This document shows, piece after piece, positions 53,402 to 62,276 of a stretch of DNA of 64,000 nucleotides (the stretch's first letter is position 1; each line of letters begins with the position of its first letter). Under the pieces are notes generated by a model. That model saw only the letters and a program-made list of their open reading frames with translations. It made no database searches and had not been told where the DNA came from. Position numbers and translations under genes: made by a program. The stretch comes from JAXDJH01 sp034663635 (lineage in GTDB: Bacteria > Actinomycetota > CADDZG01 > WHSQ01), in the NCBI GenBank assembly GCA_034663635.1, contig JAXDJH010000013.1, forward strand, positions 329,778 to 393,777. Reading direction: 5' to 3'.

Positions 53402-54388
53402 ATGAATCAATGGTCCGGGGACATTGATGACTTAGGTCGACACATCTACGAAGCTGCTGCACAATTAGGGCCATCGATCGACCCCCAAGTTCTCGCGGAA
53501 CGAGTTCGTGCCCTTCAAAGAGGGCTTCCGGCGGAAGACGAGTTCTGCGTCATAGCTAAGTGGTTGGGGCACTGCGCTCTAGTACATAAGCTCGATCAAC
53601 ATCCAACGGGCACGGGCAAGAACTACGCTATCCCCGATCTATTGGCGATAACGCGCGTAGAAGAGATCGAACTGCCCGTTCTAGTTGAGGTGAAGGCCAC
53701 GCTCAAGCCAAAGCTCTCCTGGACACCTGCATATTTCGACGGGTTGAAGGCGTATGGGGCGGCCGTTGGTCTGCCCGTCATTGTTGCTTGGAAGTACAAA
53801 TCAGCAAACATCTGGTCCCTTTTCGACATCGAGGCGATGGTACGAAACCATCAGAACCTCGCTATTAGCCTCGAGGAGGCTCTTCGCGCAAACCTAATGG
53901 GATTGCTCCTAGGCGACTTTGCCTTTTCCCTTGAAAAGGGAGTTGGGGTCCATTTCAAGCTGCAGAAAGGGCGTCTGCTCCAGTCCGAAGGCTCGGAAGA
54001 AACATGGGAAGCTACCGTCACGGATGCGTTCGTAACGGACGGAACGGGTCGTCGGCATAGCAAGATCAACAGTCCATTGCTTTCCTTGTTGCTGGGCTCG
54101 CATCTCCAAGACGAAAGTGTGTTTCTCGAAGATATCGTTCATCAGAGCTTTGCCGTTAGCGACAGCGCGGAAATACAGTTCGCGCACCGAGCTCTCCCGG
54201 CACTTCTCGCCTGGAGGAGCGACGATCAAGATCAATCATCGTGGAGAACGTATGTTTCGGAGTCTCCCCCCGTGGTTACATCAGAGGAGCTTCGCGCCCA
54301 AGCCGAGTGGGGACTCGCAAACAACTTCACTCATCACATCTTGAATATCAGACCCACCAAAAAGCCGGCCTGGATACCGCCTTCCTAG
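53402..54388 (+). CDS. Putative PD-(D/E)xK endonuclease of the GHKL cluster
   Basis: The 328-residue protein has the endonuclease core of Holliday-junction-resolvase type. Glu47 is in PAEDEFCVIAKW, Asp79 in AIPDLLAI, and Glu96-Val-Lys98 in VLVEVKAT, followed by LSWTPAYFDGLKAYGAAVGLPVIVAW. The second half is unassigned. It is convergent with the receiver-domain gene, 10 bases apart. No other nuclease except the Vsr-type protein is encoded in the cluster, so it is a candidate restriction subunit. It lies 379 bases from the divergent ArdC-like gene. Confidence 0.65.
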   Translation: MNQWSGDIDDLGRHIYEAAAQLGPSIDPQVLAERVRALQRGLPAEDEFCVIAKWLGHCALVHKLDQHPTGTGKNYAIPDLLAITRVEEIELPVLVEVKATLKPKLSWTPAYFDGLKAYGAAVGLPVIVAWKYKSANIWSLFDIEAMVRNHQNLAISLEEALRANLMGLLLGDFAFSLEKGVGVHFKLQKGRLLQSEGSEETWEATVTDAFVTDGTGRRHSKINSPLLSLLLGSHLQDESVFLEDIVHQSFAVSDSAEIQFAHRALPALLAWRSDDQDQSSWRTYVSESPPVVTSEELRAQAEWGLANNFTHHILNIRPTKKPAWIPPS

Positions 54389-54398
54389 GACACGTGCC

Positions 54399-56024
54399 TT
54401 AACGAGCACTCCTTCTAAGCCACTCATAATCGTCCCCACCCGGTCGACCAATCTCTCCAGAGATCTGAGAGGCATGCCGCTGTGCCTGGAAGTCACGAAG
54501 CTGCCCTACCCACACGTAGGAATCGGAATTGGAATCGTTGAATTGATATCCGAGTTCTGACTGTGTCGCACGAACCTTCCCGTCGGAGGGTTGGAAATCG
54601 GTCAACAGGAGATCCCGAACACCGACGGCCAGTTTCAGATAAAGCTTTGCGTTATTCGGACCGAGGGCAACTATGTCGAAGCTTTGAGAGTGCTCTCTTA
54701 AGGGCAAGAATGCGAACTGTGTGATGTCCGTAAGTCGGACTGCATCACAGGCAGGCTGTACGCAAAGGAAGTATTCCCAATCCTCGCTACGTTGCCGCGC
54801 AATGACCGTCCCTATGGTCAAAAGGGGAGGTCGGGCTCGAGGGTAAGGCTCTGGGTAATTGCGGGCAAGGCATGAGAGACGGCCAAATTCATGATCCAGA
54901 TCCTCCGGGACCTCCGTTGAGTCGCAGAAGAGGCCCGTCACGCTCGTCACGCTCTTCTTCATCCCTTCGGGGCGACCATCCTCAAATCCCTTGCGGACAA
55001 GGTCCCGTATCTGCTGGTGTGAAGGAGATCCATCACCCCCAGAAACGTGGGGGCTCGACGCAAGCCTTTCGTCCAGCCACAGCTCAATAACTTCTGCGCG
55101 TAGCTCCTTCGAAGCTTCGCTCGCGTCAAGCAAAGCCTTCAATTCCGAAGCCAGAAGATGAACCGCGAAATCCTGAGCGTCGTCGTCCGATGTGTAGATT
55201 CTGTGCGTCAGAAACGGGGCGTCTAAACGACTATTGAATCTCTTGAGGAGATAATGCGCGTCTTCTCGAACTATGGCTAGGCAGCTAAGCGCGAAGGCCG
55301 GAATCAGTCCGTGCGTAAGCCTAGTAAACTCCTGAACGATACGGAAGGGCAGATTCTCAACCGAGACTCGCAGCTCGTTGAACTCAGCATCAACATGGAC
55401 GCCTTCTTTGGCGAGAACGCTTACGTGCAGCCCGCCGCAACGAATCCATATCCCCTTCTCGCTATCATTGGAGCTCTCCTCAACCGAGGATTCCAACTCT
55501 GTGCTCAGTCTGTCGAAGATGTGTGTTAGGTCCGGCTCCCCCGTATAGATGGCCACCAGTCGCAAACGACCACGACCACCTTGCTGATCCCGCTCTATTA
55601 GCTCTTTCAAAAGCGAAATAGCAGCTGACCCTTGGTCATCGTGAATGACCCAATCAAGGACGACAACATCCGCAGCGGCAGATGCAGCCAGGAATGACTG
55701 AAAGAATTCATTGATCTCTTCACCTGAGACATCGTCTCGGGTGGGCCTTAGGACTGAGCAAACTAATCCTCTACGGCCGAAGGCTTCCACCAAGGACTTT
55801 GCATCAAGCGGTTCTTTAGGTCTAGATGGCGCATCGCCGCTTTCCTCGACTGCTGACTGAACGGCAGTTTCAGGAGTGGGTTCATCCAAGGGTCCGATCT
55901 CTTCTTCAGTCGAGAAAGAGGCTAAGTCGTCAACGAGTACAACCGTCTGCAAGAAGCGTTCAACCACAGATCGAACGTGGGCGCTGAATGAAGATTCGTT
56001 GTCCACTACGGCAGAATCACTCAT
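54399..56024 (-). CDS. Receiver-domain protein paired with GHKL ATPase
   Basis: The 541-residue protein starts with a response-regulator-like receiver domain. Asp32-Asp33 in VVLVDDLAS form the acidic pair, Asp124 in VVVLDWVI is the phospho-acceptor, and Thr161 in VAIYTGEP follows. A long acidic loop (40-70) separates the first two strands, as in the PF19192-type receiver. The remaining 350 residues are not DNA-binding by motif and match no family I know; the C-terminus ends in a basic sequence. It overlaps the GHKL gene by four bases, so it is probably its phosphorylation partner. Confidence 0.78.
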   Translation of the reverse strand: MSDSAVVDNESSFSAHVRSVVERFLQTVVLVDDLASFSTEEEIGPLDEPTPETAVQSAVEESGDAPSRPKEPLDAKSLVEAFGRRGLVCSVLRPTRDDVSGEEINEFFQSFLAASAAADVVVLDWVIHDDQGSAAISLLKELIERDQQGGRGRLRLVAIYTGEPDLTHIFDRLSTELESSVEESSNDSEKGIWIRCGGLHVSVLAKEGVHVDAEFNELRVSVENLPFRIVQEFTRLTHGLIPAFALSCLAIVREDAHYLLKRFNSRLDAPFLTHRIYTSDDDAQDFAVHLLASELKALLDASEASKELRAEVIELWLDERLASSPHVSGGDGSPSHQQIRDLVRKGFEDGRPEGMKKSVTSVTGLFCDSTEVPEDLDHEFGRLSCLARNYPEPYPRARPPLLTIGTVIARQRSEDWEYFLCVQPACDAVRLTDITQFAFLPLREHSQSFDIVALGPNNAKLYLKLAVGVRDLLLTDFQPSDGKVRATQSELGYQFNDSNSDSYVWVGQLRDFQAQRHASQISGEIGRPGGDDYEWLRRSAR

Positions 56025-58957
56025 TCGTCATCCAGACTGCGCCGTTTCAGTCGAAACGTCACACCTTCTCGAGTCTTCTCGTCGAGGAATAGGCTCCAGC
56101 CTTGCTTTTCCAAGAGTTCACGAGAGAGATGAAGCCCCATCCCGCGTCCACCTGGTTTCCGCGTAAAACCGAGCTCGAAGATTGCTTCATAGTCTCGTGC
56201 GGGAATTGAAGGCCCGGTGTTTCTCACCAAGAGGTCACCACCGTCTGCGTCAAGCACAATCAGTCGAGGATCGGGCGCATCCTTGAGCCAAAACACGGCG
56301 TTGTCGATGAGGTTGACGAAGACCGGATAGAAATACGATGGAAATCCGACTATTACGGCATCCCTAAACGGTTCGCTCACTTTCAATTCGATTGCTTCTT
56401 GATGTAATCGCGTACGAAAGAGGTCCTTAAGAAACAAGTAGATATCAACGCCCTTGATTTCAATCTTCCTCCTCTGTGCTCTTCTCTGCAGAGGAGTGAA
56501 AAGGGTGAGGTAGCCATCAAGGTGATCGAAACTGTCTCGGAGACCCTCCTCCAGTTTCTGAAGCGGGGGGTTTCGATCTGCCCACGACTTGAGGCGGCGC
56601 AAGTACGTCCTAATGGCCCTCAAGGAACTGTCGAACTCATGATTGATCACCTCAACGGCCATACCAAGTGAGGCAAGCTCTAAATCAAGCTCCGTACGCT
56701 CTCTGAGAGCAAGAAGTTCCTCATCTGCGGCGGCGTCCAAGTCCTCATCCAGAAAGGTCAGCGAGGCCCTGGCGGCATCAAGGCGGTCGTGGACTCGGCC
56801 AAGAGTGTCCCATCCCTTTTGGGCAATCGACTCAACCTCATCTTCAAGTAGCGACCTCAAATCAATTACCTGTTCCTCCGACATACCTAAAACATCGGAA
56901 GAGGCCAGTCTGCCTTCAACTCCTCCGATCACTTTCTCGATGGATAAGCGAATGGTTCTCTGCGTCTCCTTCACCGCGCGTTCCAACTCGCTCATGGTTT
57001 CAGTAGATGTACGAATCAGTCGGTTCGTTTCTGCCCGGGCATTCGCGATTGTCTCGCTTAGTGATCGTTCAACTCGGCGCCTGATGTCTGCTAGTGGGCT
57101 TATCCTGCGCGCACTATCCGCAATAATTAAGTCAAGATCCAACTCTGAGTGTGCAAACACCTGCTGCTTAAGCACTTCATATTCAGAGACGTAGGCCACA
57201 AAATCCCGAGCAAGCTCTCGACCCATACCCACTCCGCGGGGCTTTACGACCCGATATCCCTCTCGTAACTGAGTTAGTTTCTGACGTGCTTCTACCTCGG
57301 CGTCGATGATTCTTTCGGTGGCAACCGCAGGATCCTCGATGGATTCCGCAGCAGCGATAGCCGAAATCAGCCCGCTCTTGACCTCGTCGGCCTCTCTAAG
57401 TGGAACCCCCTCCGCGATCTGTTGCAAAACGACATCAAGTCGTTGTTTGAACTCATTACGTCGAGTCGAGACCAAGCCCTCACGCCGTCGGCGAGCCCTC
57501 TCCTGCGATTCAAGGTCTGTGCGGGTGGCAACAAAATCATCCGAGAAAGCTCCTCCTTCTCGGAAGAAGTCGCCAGCGATTTGAACAAAGAAGTTTTCGA
57601 GAATCTGCCGGAATTGCTTATACGCAGTGTTCTCACGGAAGCCTTCACGTCCTGCCTTTTCCTGCAGTTCGAGGTTGGCCCTGGAGGTGATTTCAATTGC
57701 TCCAAACATTCGGCGATAGGAGAAGTAGTAGTAGTTCGCGCTCTTCGTGCGCCTGAGCTCGATGTTCAAGAAGTCATAGTCATTATTGCCGTAAGGCAAT
57801 ACTCGGATGCCGTCACGGTACACATAGAGGCCAGACGCTTTGGCTAACTTCTGATCCATGCGGGCCCATTCGTCTGCGGGTAGACGCGAATGAGCTAGCC
57901 GTCCTTGGACATAAGCCACGTGTATGTCAAAGGGTCCACAGCGTGTCATCTGACCTCGAGCAGGCGGCCAACTAACTTGGTGGTTGACGGGGGCCCCACC
58001 AAAGACCGAGACCTCTCCGTCGAACTGACCGTACTCATCGAAGCGCCCGGAAATTGTGTGATCCGAGTTAAGGAAATCTGTAGGCGTGAAGAACTCCCGT
58101 TCTTCAATCAGGTCCACAACATCGTCCGAGGATCTTTGGTGCCAGAAATGTGTCCGTACGGGTGGTGTCGCATGATTGGGGGTCATCGTGTTCGTAAATC
58201 CGATGAGCATCCTTTGAAGTCGGGACCCCTGATCGGATCCCAAATCCGACAGTTGATCTCGAAGAGACTCATCTGTTGGCTTGATATAGAAATGAGTTCC
58301 GGTACCTCTCTCCGACAGAGGGGGGCCGGGATACTGAAGATCCGCTTCTCGAGGATTTAAGGAGAAAGACTCAAGTTGATTGCGGATCCGGGAATTCAGC
58401 TGGGGTGACACTGCCGGTCGTAGGTTATCGAGCGTCTTCGTAAGCTGGTTGATGAGTCGATCAACCTCATCGGCACCGGGTAACTCATTCTTCTCCCACC
58501 GCAACAACGGCAGGTCAATATCTTCAAGGTCCACACCAGGGATTTCGAAGAAACCCCAGTTGATGAAGCTCATTACCAGAGAGTTACCTTCGCCATTCTG
58601 TTCAGCCCTAGACAAAACAAGGACCTGGGGACCGATTACGGAAATTGCCAAACGACCGATCCCTTTCTCGCCCAGAATGGCGCGGGAAGCGCCCTTTGCC
58701 CTCGGGTGCCTTTGCCCGCCTACCTTGCTTTCTGTCCCAAGGGTGAGCCAGCCTTTTTCGAATTCGTCTGGGGTCATCCCAATACCATCATCCCTAAGGA
58801 CGAAGAGGTCTTCAGCCTCAAGGTAATGAGCAGTCACTTGTGTCGCATAAGCGTCATGTGCGTTCTTGAACAGTTCGCTTATGGCAGTAGGAATACCGGC
58901 AATTTGTTGGCGCCCCAACATGTCGACGGTCCTCGCCCGCGTCTTGAACCTTGCCAT
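56021..58957 (-). CDS. Double-GHKL ATPase, Hsp90/MORC-like plus histidine-kinase-like
   Basis: The 978-residue protein has an N-terminal Hsp90/MutL/MORC-type ATPase: Glu28 and Asn32 in ELFKNAHDAY, DDGIGM (56-61), and GEKGIGRLA (96-104). The centre (about 450-770) is a long charged helical region, probably coiled coil. An H-box, INHEFDSSLRAI with His773, follows, then a second ATPase domain of the histidine-kinase type with Asn882 and Asn886 (NLIDNAVFWL), an N/G1-like NTGPS at 913-917, and GRGMGLHLS near 945. Such a chain can sense, hydrolyse ATP and hand phosphate to the receiver partner. Its ATG shares one base with the methylase stop, and it is coupled to the receiver gene. Confidence 0.85.
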   Translation of the reverse strand: MARFKTRARTVDMLGRQQIAGIPTAISELFKNAHDAYATQVTAHYLEAEDLFVLRDDGIGMTPDEFEKGWLTLGTESKVGGQRHPRAKGASRAILGEKGIGRLAISVIGPQVLVLSRAEQNGEGNSLVMSFINWGFFEIPGVDLEDIDLPLLRWEKNELPGADEVDRLINQLTKTLDNLRPAVSPQLNSRIRNQLESFSLNPREADLQYPGPPLSERGTGTHFYIKPTDESLRDQLSDLGSDQGSRLQRMLIGFTNTMTPNHATPPVRTHFWHQRSSDDVVDLIEEREFFTPTDFLNSDHTISGRFDEYGQFDGEVSVFGGAPVNHQVSWPPARGQMTRCGPFDIHVAYVQGRLAHSRLPADEWARMDQKLAKASGLYVYRDGIRVLPYGNNDYDFLNIELRRTKSANYYYFSYRRMFGAIEITSRANLELQEKAGREGFRENTAYKQFRQILENFFVQIAGDFFREGGAFSDDFVATRTDLESQERARRRREGLVSTRRNEFKQRLDVVLQQIAEGVPLREADEVKSGLISAIAAAESIEDPAVATERIIDAEVEARQKLTQLREGYRVVKPRGVGMGRELARDFVAYVSEYEVLKQQVFAHSELDLDLIIADSARRISPLADIRRRVERSLSETIANARAETNRLIRTSTETMSELERAVKETQRTIRLSIEKVIGGVEGRLASSDVLGMSEEQVIDLRSLLEDEVESIAQKGWDTLGRVHDRLDAARASLTFLDEDLDAAADEELLALRERTELDLELASLGMAVEVINHEFDSSLRAIRTYLRRLKSWADRNPPLQKLEEGLRDSFDHLDGYLTLFTPLQRRAQRRKIEIKGVDIYLFLKDLFRTRLHQEAIELKVSEPFRDAVIVGFPSYFYPVFVNLIDNAVFWLKDAPDPRLIVLDADGGDLLVRNTGPSIPARDYEAIFELGFTRKPGGRGMGLHLSRELLEKQGWSLFLDEKTREGVTFRLKRRSLDDE

Positions 58958-60066
58958 CAGACCTTCCGGAGCTCAAACGATCGGACATGGCGCATGATCG
59001 CCTTGCCGAAACGCTCTGCTAGTAGGACTGGAACAGCGTTTCCCACCTGTTGGGCAGTTGAGTGGAACGTACCCTCAAAGACAAAGTCGTCGGGAAAAGT
59101 CTGAAGGAGTGCCGCTTCGCGAACGCTGATCGCTCGATCTTGTTCAGGATGTCCAAATCGACCGTTCGAGAGGCTAATGCACCTTGTTGTTAAGGCGCTA
59201 GCCGGTCGATCCTTATGCATTCGTCCATAGACGTCTGTGTGACCGTCATGGTTGTTATGACAGTCAAGAATCAGGTCCTTCGGCCAATCGTCGCGGCCGC
59301 CACCGACAGGCGTGGAACTGATTCGGCGCAAGTTGATTTCAGAGAGAATTGCAGCCCGGTGATTGGGCACGGTTGGATGTTCTTGGCCGGCTTCCAGAGG
59401 CGGCAAATGGCCTATCCATTCCCATACTGTGCTGAACTGCGGGTTGGGTCGGCCCGGCCCATGCGTTGGCTTAGGAAAGGCGATCGGACCCAATCGACTT
59501 CCCATAAGGATCAAACGCCTTCGCATTTGAGGCACGCCATACTCTTGAGATGCGACAACACCAACTGAGTAGTCATAGGCCGACCTCTCAAGAATCGAAA
59601 TAAGTCTTCTGAGAGGCCCTCGTTCTAGATTCGTTTGCTGAAGGCCGGGCACGTTTTCCACGAATAAGAGACTGGGCTTTATGGCGTCAACCATTCGACC
59701 GAAGTGATCAAGAAGAGCCGTTCTCTTGTCGGTCGAGGATCTCGATCCGATTCTGCTAAATGGTTGGCACGGGGCGCACCCACAGAGGAGGACGTGTCGC
59801 GTCTTTCTATTTCTGAGTATTTCCTTGATGATCTGAGGATCCACATCCTCAATTCGACTCTCAAGAAAAGTCGCTCTAGGGAAGTTTCTTCGGTAGGTTG
59901 CGCCAGCGTACTGGTCGCTGTCTAGTCCAGCAATAATTGAGAGGCCGGCTCGACGAAATCCCAGACTAGTTCCACCACAACCGGCGAAAAAGTCCACCAC
60001 CCCGACTAATGGAGCTTTGGTCTTTTTCGCATTTTCCCCTCGAGCCGACACAATCCGCCTACTCAA
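58957..60066 (-). CDS. DNA (cytosine-5) methyltransferase
   Basis: The 369-residue protein has the 5mC methylase motifs: I (VDFFAGCGGTSLGF), IV with the catalytic Cys (CGCAPCQPFSRIGS), VI (LLFVENVPGL), VIII (MRRRLILMGSR) and X (QQVGNAVPVLLAERFGKAI). The recognition region between VIII and IX is short. The gene is first in the leftward operon methylase-GHKL-receiver and divergent from the Vsr gene. The methylase should protect host sites from the associated nuclease activity or mark DNA for it; the recognised sequence is unknown. Confidence 0.95.
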   Translation of the reverse strand: MSRRIVSARGENAKKTKAPLVGVVDFFAGCGGTSLGFRRAGLSIIAGLDSDQYAGATYRRNFPRATFLESRIEDVDPQIIKEILRNRKTRHVLLCGCAPCQPFSRIGSRSSTDKRTALLDHFGRMVDAIKPSLLFVENVPGLQQTNLERGPLRRLISILERSAYDYSVGVVASQEYGVPQMRRRLILMGSRLGPIAFPKPTHGPGRPNPQFSTVWEWIGHLPPLEAGQEHPTVPNHRAAILSEINLRRISSTPVGGGRDDWPKDLILDCHNNHDGHTDVYGRMHKDRPASALTTRCISLSNGRFGHPEQDRAISVREAALLQTFPDDFVFEGTFHSTAQQVGNAVPVLLAERFGKAIMRHVRSFELRKV

Positions 60067-60207
60067 CCCCGCCCCCCGGCCGACAGTTGCGTTTCCGAAT
60101 CATCCAAGTGGGGTGTGACAATAAAGGCTCAACTTAGAGCGGAACAACAGGGTAGGCGCCAGAATGCCCATAAAGACCAGATCGCGAGCGGGCGGACCTG
60201 AACGAAA

Positions 60208-60645
60208 TTGTCTGATCAAAACCAGTCCAGCGACACTTTAGAGGGCGTTTCTCGCAGAATGCGTCTTCAGAAGGTCGGAGACACTCGGCCGGAACTCAGG
60301 CTTCGTTCAGAGCTCCATCGACTAGGTCTTCGATTTCGCGTGAACTTTTCCGTCCCGGGAACAAAGTCTGGGAAAGTGGACATCGTTTTTCCGAAGAGCA
60401 AGGTCGCTATCTTCGTAGATGGATGTTTCTGGCATGGCTGTTACCTCCACCGACCCCTTCCCAAGACGAATCGCGTTTTCTGGTCTGAGAAAATCGGCGC
60501 GAACAAACAGCGAGACAGACGTCAAGATGTGGCGTTGACAGACGCGGGGTGGGTTGTCATCCGCATATGGGAACATGAGGATCCCAACAAAAGCGCACGT
60601 CATATAGAAGGGCTGGTTCGGCGGAGGAACCAAACAAGAAGTTAG
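60208..60645 (+). CDS. vsr: Vsr-type (very short patch repair) endonuclease
   Basis: The 145-residue protein matches Vsr endonucleases: DTRPELRLRSELHRLGLRFRV near the N-terminus, the metal-binding VDIVFPKSKVAIFVDGCFWHGC with the catalytic Asp and HG/WH residues, then ANKQRDRRQDVALTDAGWVVIRIWEHE. Vsr proteins nick T:G mismatches caused by deamination of 5-methylcytosine, and usually travel with cytosine methylases. The TTG at 60208 is needed to keep the conserved N-terminal helix. It is divergent from the methylase gene, with 141 bases between them. Confidence 0.92.
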   Translation: MSDQNQSSDTLEGVSRRMRLQKVGDTRPELRLRSELHRLGLRFRVNFSVPGTKSGKVDIVFPKSKVAIFVDGCFWHGCYLHRPLPKTNRVFWSEKIGANKQRDRRQDVALTDAGWVVIRIWEHEDPNKSARHIEGLVRRRNQTRS

Positions 60646-60693
60646 GGCGTTTCTCCTGACCCTAGGGACAGCGTCAAGGGGGCAGTTCGATAC

Positions 60694-62271
60694 TCAGCGC
60701 GTCAATAGTCGGCGGGCGATCACCTTTAGGGCCAGGATCTCGTCGGCCCCCTCGAAGATCGATAGCACTCGCGCGTCAACGAAGTAGCGGCTCACGGGGA
60801 ATTCCTCCGCGTAGCCCATCCCCCCGTGGATCTGCATCGCTTCCCTGCTCACCCACTCCGCCGCCCGGCACACGTACGCCTTGATCATCGACGCTTCCAT
60901 CGTGCCTTCACCCTTGGCCATCAGGCGCGCCACGTTGTAGCTGAACTGCCGGCTCGCTTGGATGATCACGGCCATGCGCGCGAGCTTGGCCCGCGTCAGC
61001 TCGTAATCCACGAGCTCCTTGCCAAACACCTTGCGGTTGATCGCGTAGTCGTACGCGGCCTCGTAGGAGGCCTGCATCAAGCCCAGCGCCCGCGCCGCGG
61101 TTTGGAGCCGGCCGTTCTCGAAACCCTCCATCTGGAGGTAAAAGCCCCGGCCCAGCCCGTCGGTGCCGCCGATCAGGTTCTCTTTCGGCACGTACCAGTT
61201 GTCGAGCGCAACCTCGTAGGAGTGCATGCCCCGGTAGCCGATCGTGTCGATCGCCCGGCCCTCCATCTTTCCGCCCTCGTCCTGAGTCAACTCGAAGCCG
61301 TGGCCTTCGCCGCGCTCTTTCGGAACGATGAACAGCGACAGACCTTTGTGGTTGAGGGACTTGTCGGGATCGGTTCGGGCCAACAGCATGAGGATGTCGG
61401 CGCGAGCCGCGAACGTGCACCACGTCTTTACTCCGTTGATCCGGTAACCGTCGCCGTCTTCGGTCGCGGTCACCTTGAAGCCGGCGACGTCGGAGCCGTA
61501 GTCGGGCTCGGTCGCCGCGACGGCACACATGACCTCTCCGCTCGCGACCTGCGGGAGCCACTCCTTCTTCTGCTCCTCGGTGCCCCCTTTGACGAGAGCT
61601 CGAGTGAGGATCTCGGGCCGCGTGATCAGGCTTCCGCCAACGCCGAGAGAGCCGCGCGACAGCTCCTCGGTCGCTGCGACCATCGCGAGGTACTCGCCCT
61701 CGCCGCCTGACGCGAAGCCGCCATATTCCTCGGGCACAGACAGCCCGAACGCGCCGAGCTCAGCCAACCCAGAGATGATCTTTTCGGGGATGTCCTCGTT
61801 CTTTCGGTGGATCTCTTCGGCGACCGGGACGATCTCTTTCTCGGCGAAGCGGCGGAACGTGTCGGCGACCATCTCGAGGTCCTCGTCGAGGTGGCGGGGG
61901 CCCTGCTCGCCGGCGAGCTCGCTCAAAAACTCGGGGGCACGGTAGGTGCGCACGAATCCGAGTGCGTCCTGGAGCGCGTTGGGGTTCGTCCCCCACTGCT
62001 CCTCGCGTCCGATCAGCCGGGTCGCGACGTCGTGCACCGCGTCGGCGACGAACGCACATGTGATGCGGGCCTCGACGTCGCCCTTGGCTCCGTAGTCGAG
62101 GAGGCCTCGTGCGATCTCGACGGCAGCGGCCGCGTGCGCGAGGTCGTAGGCGACGACCTGGTTCTCGTCGGCGTTGCCGGTGGCAGCGAGAGAGGCGAAT
62201 GCTCCGTCGACGACTTTCTTCGCTACATCGACCGCGGCTGCCGCGGCCGTGAGATCCGCTTCGATCGGCAT
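60694..62271 (-). CDS. Acyl-CoA dehydrogenase
   Basis: The start is the ATG at 62271 (MPIEADLT); the longer open frame continues as a shadow of the lyase gene. The 525-residue protein has an N-terminal extension of about 130 residues and then the acyl-CoA dehydrogenase fold: VPEEYGGFASGG, MCAVAATEPDYGSDVAGF, WCTFAARADILMLLART, and the C-terminal IHGGMGYAEEFPVSRYFVDARVLSIFEGADEI with the catalytic-region Glu. It is probably a soluble FAD enzyme for fatty or methyl-branched acyl-CoA. Spacing to the lyase gene is five bases, so both belong to one operon. Confidence 0.92.
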   Translation of the reverse strand: MPIEADLTAAAAAVDVAKKVVDGAFASLAATGNADENQVVAYDLAHAAAAVEIARGLLDYGAKGDVEARITCAFVADAVHDVATRLIGREEQWGTNPNALQDALGFVRTYRAPEFLSELAGEQGPRHLDEDLEMVADTFRRFAEKEIVPVAEEIHRKNEDIPEKIISGLAELGAFGLSVPEEYGGFASGGEGEYLAMVAATEELSRGSLGVGGSLITRPEILTRALVKGGTEEQKKEWLPQVASGEVMCAVAATEPDYGSDVAGFKVTATEDGDGYRINGVKTWCTFAARADILMLLARTDPDKSLNHKGLSLFIVPKERGEGHGFELTQDEGGKMEGRAIDTIGYRGMHSYEVALDNWYVPKENLIGGTDGLGRGFYLQMEGFENGRLQTAARALGLMQASYEAAYDYAINRKVFGKELVDYELTRAKLARMAVIIQASRQFSYNVARLMAKGEGTMEASMIKAYVCRAAEWVSREAMQIHGGMGYAEEFPVSRYFVDARVLSIFEGADEILALKVIARRLLTR

Positions 62272-62276
62272 CGGAG

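Noticed and set aside
53286..53474. A reverse-strand ORF (62 residues) overlapping the nuclease start
   Set aside because: It has no recognisable domain and overlaps the real gene's beginning, with poor start context.
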